NCBI RefSeq assembly: GCF_003612055.1
Contig: NZ_RAWB01000013.1
Location: 1-41,767, forward strand
Reading direction: 5' to 3'
DNA length: 41,767 nucleotides
Source: Corallococcus llansteffanensis
Lineage (GTDB): Bacteria; Myxococcota; Myxococcia; Myxococcales; Myxococcaceae
Part shown: positions 39,872 to 41,767 of the stretch, piece after piece
Layout: each line of letters starts with the position of its first letter
Position numbering within the stretch: position 1 is the first letter of the stretch
The notes under the pieces: model-generated
The model's database searches: none
Seen by the model: the letters and a program-made list of their open reading frames with translations, nothing else
Told to the model about the DNA's origin: nothing
Program-made: the position numbers and the translations under genes

Positions 39872-40707
39872 GGGTTCTCCCTCCACGGCAGGAACGCGGG
39901 CAGGTCCTGCGTCACCGTCCGGGAGAACTTCGCGGGCCGCTTCTGCATGAAGGCCATCACGCCCTCCAGCGCGTCCGCGCTCTCCCCCAGGCTCGCGATG
40001 AGCTGGCTGTCGAGTTCGAAGGCGGGCTCGGGTGAGGCCAGGGCGCTCATCCGGTAGAGGGCCTGGCGGATGACGGCCACGGAGACCGGCGCGGTGTTCT
40101 CCACCAGCTCGCGGGCGAGTGCATGGGCGGCGTCGAGCAGCGCTTCGGGTTCGTGGAGCGAGCGGACCAGCCCCGCGCCGAGCGCCTCCTCCGCGGAAAT
40201 CAACCGGCCGCTCACCATCCAATCCAGCGCGCGTCCCATCCCGACGATGCGCGGCAGGAACCAGCTGGAGCCCGCCTCCGGATAGATGCCCCGCCGGCTG
40301 AAGACGAAGCCGAAGCGGCTGTTCTTCGCGGCGAGGCGGAAGTCCGCGGGGAGGATCATCGTGGAGCCGACGCCCACCGCGGCGCCCTGGATGGCGGCGA
40401 TGATGGGTTTGCGCAGCGCGAACATCTGGCGCGTCACCCGCGTCGCGGGTTCGACCCAGTCGCCCTCCGGAACCCGCGTGTTCGTCACCTCGAGCGAGCT
40501 GCCGCTCAAGTCCGCTCCCACGCAGAAGTCCTTGCCGGCGCCGGTGAGGACGACCACGCGCACGCCTTCGTCCGCATCCGCGTCCGCGAGCGCGTCCGCG
40601 AGCTCATCCGCCATCATCACGGTGAAGCCGTTGCGCGCCTCCGGGCGGTGCAACTCCAGGGTAGCGACCCGGTCCGCGACTGAAAACCGGATGTGCTGAT
40701 AGCTCAT
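39868..40707 (-). CDS. crotonase-family enoyl-CoA hydratase/isomerase
   Basis: Protein of 279 aa, first gene of the operon. The oxyanion-hole segments (KDFCVGADLSG and QGAAVGVGSTMILPADFRLA) and the helix RRGIYPEAGSSW are visible. The first catalytic Glu of hydratases (GGGxE) is replaced by Ser-Thr in GVGSTM, whereas the second (YPEAG) remains. One-Glu crotonases are often delta3,delta2-enoyl-CoA isomerases, which fits unsaturated substrates, but some hydratase-like and other crotonases also vary here. ATG 40707 lacks a good SD. It is 30 bp downstream of a strong-looking promoter and overlaps the TetR gene by 4 bp. Confidence 0.9.
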   Translation of the reverse strand: MSYQHIRFSVADRVATLELHRPEARNGFTVMMADELADALADADADEGVRVVVLTGAGKDFCVGADLSGSSLEVTNTRVPEGDWVEPATRVTRQMFALRKPIIAAIQGAAVGVGSTMILPADFRLAAKNSRFGFVFSRRGIYPEAGSSWFLPRIVGMGRALDWMVSGRLISAEEALGAGLVRSLHEPEALLDAAHALARELVENTAPVSVAVIRQALYRMSALASPEPAFELDSQLIASLGESADALEGVMAFMQKRPAKFSRTVTQDLPAFLPWRENP

Positions 40708-40737
40708 GGTGGGGGCCTCTTTGCTCCTGTCAGCGTC

Positions 40738-40768
40738 ATGATGGTAGCTTGTTGGCACAGCGTCAACA
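40738..40768 (-). promoter_or_regulatory. operon promoter with overlapping TetR-type operator
   Basis: On the minus strand TTGACG (40766-40761), 17 bp, CATCAT (40743-40738) is a good sigma-70-type promoter reading into the crotonase-led operon. TGTTGGCACAGCGTCAACA (40750-40768), pairing at seven of nine positions around a central A, covers the -35 box and spacer. This is the layout of a repressor operator, and a TetR gene is the second gene of the operon. Confidence 0.6.
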
Positions 40769-40795
40769 GCAAGTCGCATTGGAAATGCCTTTTCC

Positions 40796-41569
40796 ATGAC
40801 TCCTTCTTCCTTTTGTCTCGAGGGTCGCCGCGCCCTGATCACAGGCGCCTCCAGTGGGTTGGGGCTGCACTTCGCCGGGGTGCTGGCGCGGGCGGGCGCC
40901 GAGGTCGTGTTGGCGGCGCGCAGTACCGACAAGCTTGTCACCGAGGTCGAACAGCTGCGTGCGTCGGGGGCACGGGCCCATGCGGTGTCGCTCGATGTGA
41001 CCCGCTCCGAGTCCGTGCAGGCAGGCGTGGCCGAGGCCGAAAGGCTGGCGGGCGGAGTCCTGGACGTGCTGGTGAACAACGCGGGGGTGTCCGGCGAGCA
41101 CTTCTTCCTCCAGGTGGAGGAGCCCGAGTGGGATGCGGTGGTCGATACCAACCTCAAGGGCGCCTACCTGGTGGCCCGGGCCGTGGCCCGTCGTCTGGTG
41201 GAGGCCGGCACGCCCGGCAGCATCATCAACATCGCCTCCATCCTGGGGCTGCGCGTGAGCGGCTCGGTGGCGCCATACTGCGCCTCCAAGGCGGGGTTGA
41301 TCCACCTCACCAGGGCCATGGCGCTGGAGCTGGCGCGTCACCGGATTCGCGTGAACGCCCTCGCGCCCGGCTACATCGAAACCGACCTCAATCGCGGGTT
41401 CTTCGAAAGCGGCGCTGGCCAGAAGGTGCTTGCTCGCATTCCCTTCCGCCGGCTCGGCCTCATGCGGGAGCTGGAGGGGCCGCTGTTGCTCCTGGCCTCG
41501 GAGGCCGGCAGCTACATGAGCGGCAGTGTGCTGGAAGTGGATGGTGGCCACCTCTGCTCCACCCTGTAG
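40796..41569 (+). CDS. SDR family oxidoreductase (3-ketoacyl/3-hydroxyacyl type)
   Basis: SDR of 257 aa with TGASSGLG, NNAGVSG, NIASILG (Ser strand), YCASK (catalytic Tyr/Lys) and GSVLEVDGGHLCS at the C-terminus; all catalytic residues present. The sequence is FabG/HSD-like, so a 3-hydroxyacyl-CoA or other hydroxy-lipid is a likely substrate given the neighbours. It is divergent from the beta-oxidation operon and shares the 88-bp promoter region with it, including the TetR-type operator. A partial acyl-CoA dehydrogenase gene starts 17 bp after its stop, so it heads another operon. Confidence 0.92.
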   Translation: MTPSSFCLEGRRALITGASSGLGLHFAGVLARAGAEVVLAARSTDKLVTEVEQLRASGARAHAVSLDVTRSESVQAGVAEAERLAGGVLDVLVNNAGVSGEHFFLQVEEPEWDAVVDTNLKGAYLVARAVARRLVEAGTPGSIINIASILGLRVSGSVAPYCASKAGLIHLTRAMALELARHRIRVNALAPGYIETDLNRGFFESGAGQKVLARIPFRRLGLMRELEGPLLLLASEAGSYMSGSVLEVDGGHLCSTL

Positions 41570-41586
41570 TCCTCTTGGAGTCACCG

Positions 41587-41767
41587 ATGGATTTCTCTCT
41601 CTCCCCTGAAATCGAAGACTACCGGCTGCGGGTGCGTGCCTTCGTGGAGCAGCACGTGCTGCCGCTGGAAACCCAACCCGACGCCTTCGACGCGCACGAG
41701 AACCTCCGTGAAGAGGTCGTGGCCCGGGTGCGTGCCCGGGCCCGCGCCGAAGGGCTCTGGGCCTTCC
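41587..41767 (+). CDS. acyl-CoA dehydrogenase, N-terminal part (runs off window)
   Basis: Sixty codons remain before the window ends. MDFSLSPEIEDYRLRVRAFV followed by EQHVLPLE and GLWAF is the N-terminal helical domain of acyl-CoA dehydrogenases. TTGGAG lies at good distance before the ATG. It follows the SDR by 17 bp, so it is part of the divergent operon and would be a third acyl-CoA dehydrogenase in this locus. Confidence 0.85.
   Translation, partial: MDFSLSPEIEDYRLRVRAFVEQHVLPLETQPDAFDAHENLREEVVARVRARARAEGLWAF

Noticed and set aside
1-41767. CRISPR array or rRNA genes
   Set aside because: No regularly spaced repeats and no rRNA-like conserved stretches were seen on reading the window.

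Overview
The window is GC-rich with strong G/C third-position bias. Its gene content is many short-chain dehydrogenases, long beta-oxidation operons, a RoxA-type diheme oxygenase and secreted repeat or peptidoglycan-active proteins. Together with TAGACT/TATCCT-like -10 boxes close to start codons, this points to a myxobacterium of the Myxococcus/Corallococcus group; that assignment is inference from content and style.

Layout. (1) 0.1-5.6 kb: an SDR facing a LysR regulator, then an alpha/beta hydrolase and a second SDR facing an AraC regulator. The AraC gene overlaps a Tat-type FAD amine oxidase whose 3' end has been replaced by the tail of an IS630-family transposase. (2) 5.5-7 kb: a scar zone with the IS630 remnant, a small HExxH protein, an IS91-type transposase remnant with in-frame stops, and a tRNA-like 3' half (T-arm, acceptor, CCA) followed by a clean intrinsic terminator. 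(3) 6.9-11.8 kb, minus strand: an EEP-fold hydrolase, a serine hydrolase fused to a membrane domain, a second small HExxH protein, and an orphan HsdR-N (PD-(D/E)xK) protein. (4) 12.0-19.9 kb: a defence locus. A four-helix membrane protein converges on an rdrB-rdrA pair (RADAR: adenosine deaminase plus large P-loop ATPase, overlapping by 11 bp), with a lipase-like hydrolase upstream on the same strand. (5) 20-27 kb: exported and surface proteins, namely a caspase-like (His/Cys) secreted protein with a lipoprotein, a 756-residue protein carrying a single annexin-like repeat and a putative muralytic domain, a LysM-Cys/His amidase, and a secreted beta-helix protein.

(6) 27.1-41.8 kb: a RoxA/RoxB-like rubber oxygenase converges on a nine-gene minus-strand operon: crotonase, TetR, HSDL2-like SDR, acyl-CoA ligase, two acyl-CoA dehydrogenases, thiolase, FadJ-type bifunctional enzyme and aldehyde dehydrogenase. 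A second transcription unit (SDR, acyl-CoA dehydrogenase running off the end) diverges from it. A near-palindromic TetR-type operator overlaps the operon's promoter. The neighbourhood reads as an oxidative-cleavage, aldehyde-oxidation, CoA-activation and beta-oxidation route. That the substrate is polyisoprene is inference.

The most notable items are the RADAR locus with its possible extra partners, the RoxA-like oxygenase beside a complete aldehyde-to-acetyl-CoA operon, the annexin-repeat protein, and the transposon/tRNA scar zone. Extents of remnants and several starts are judged by eye; no search was run.
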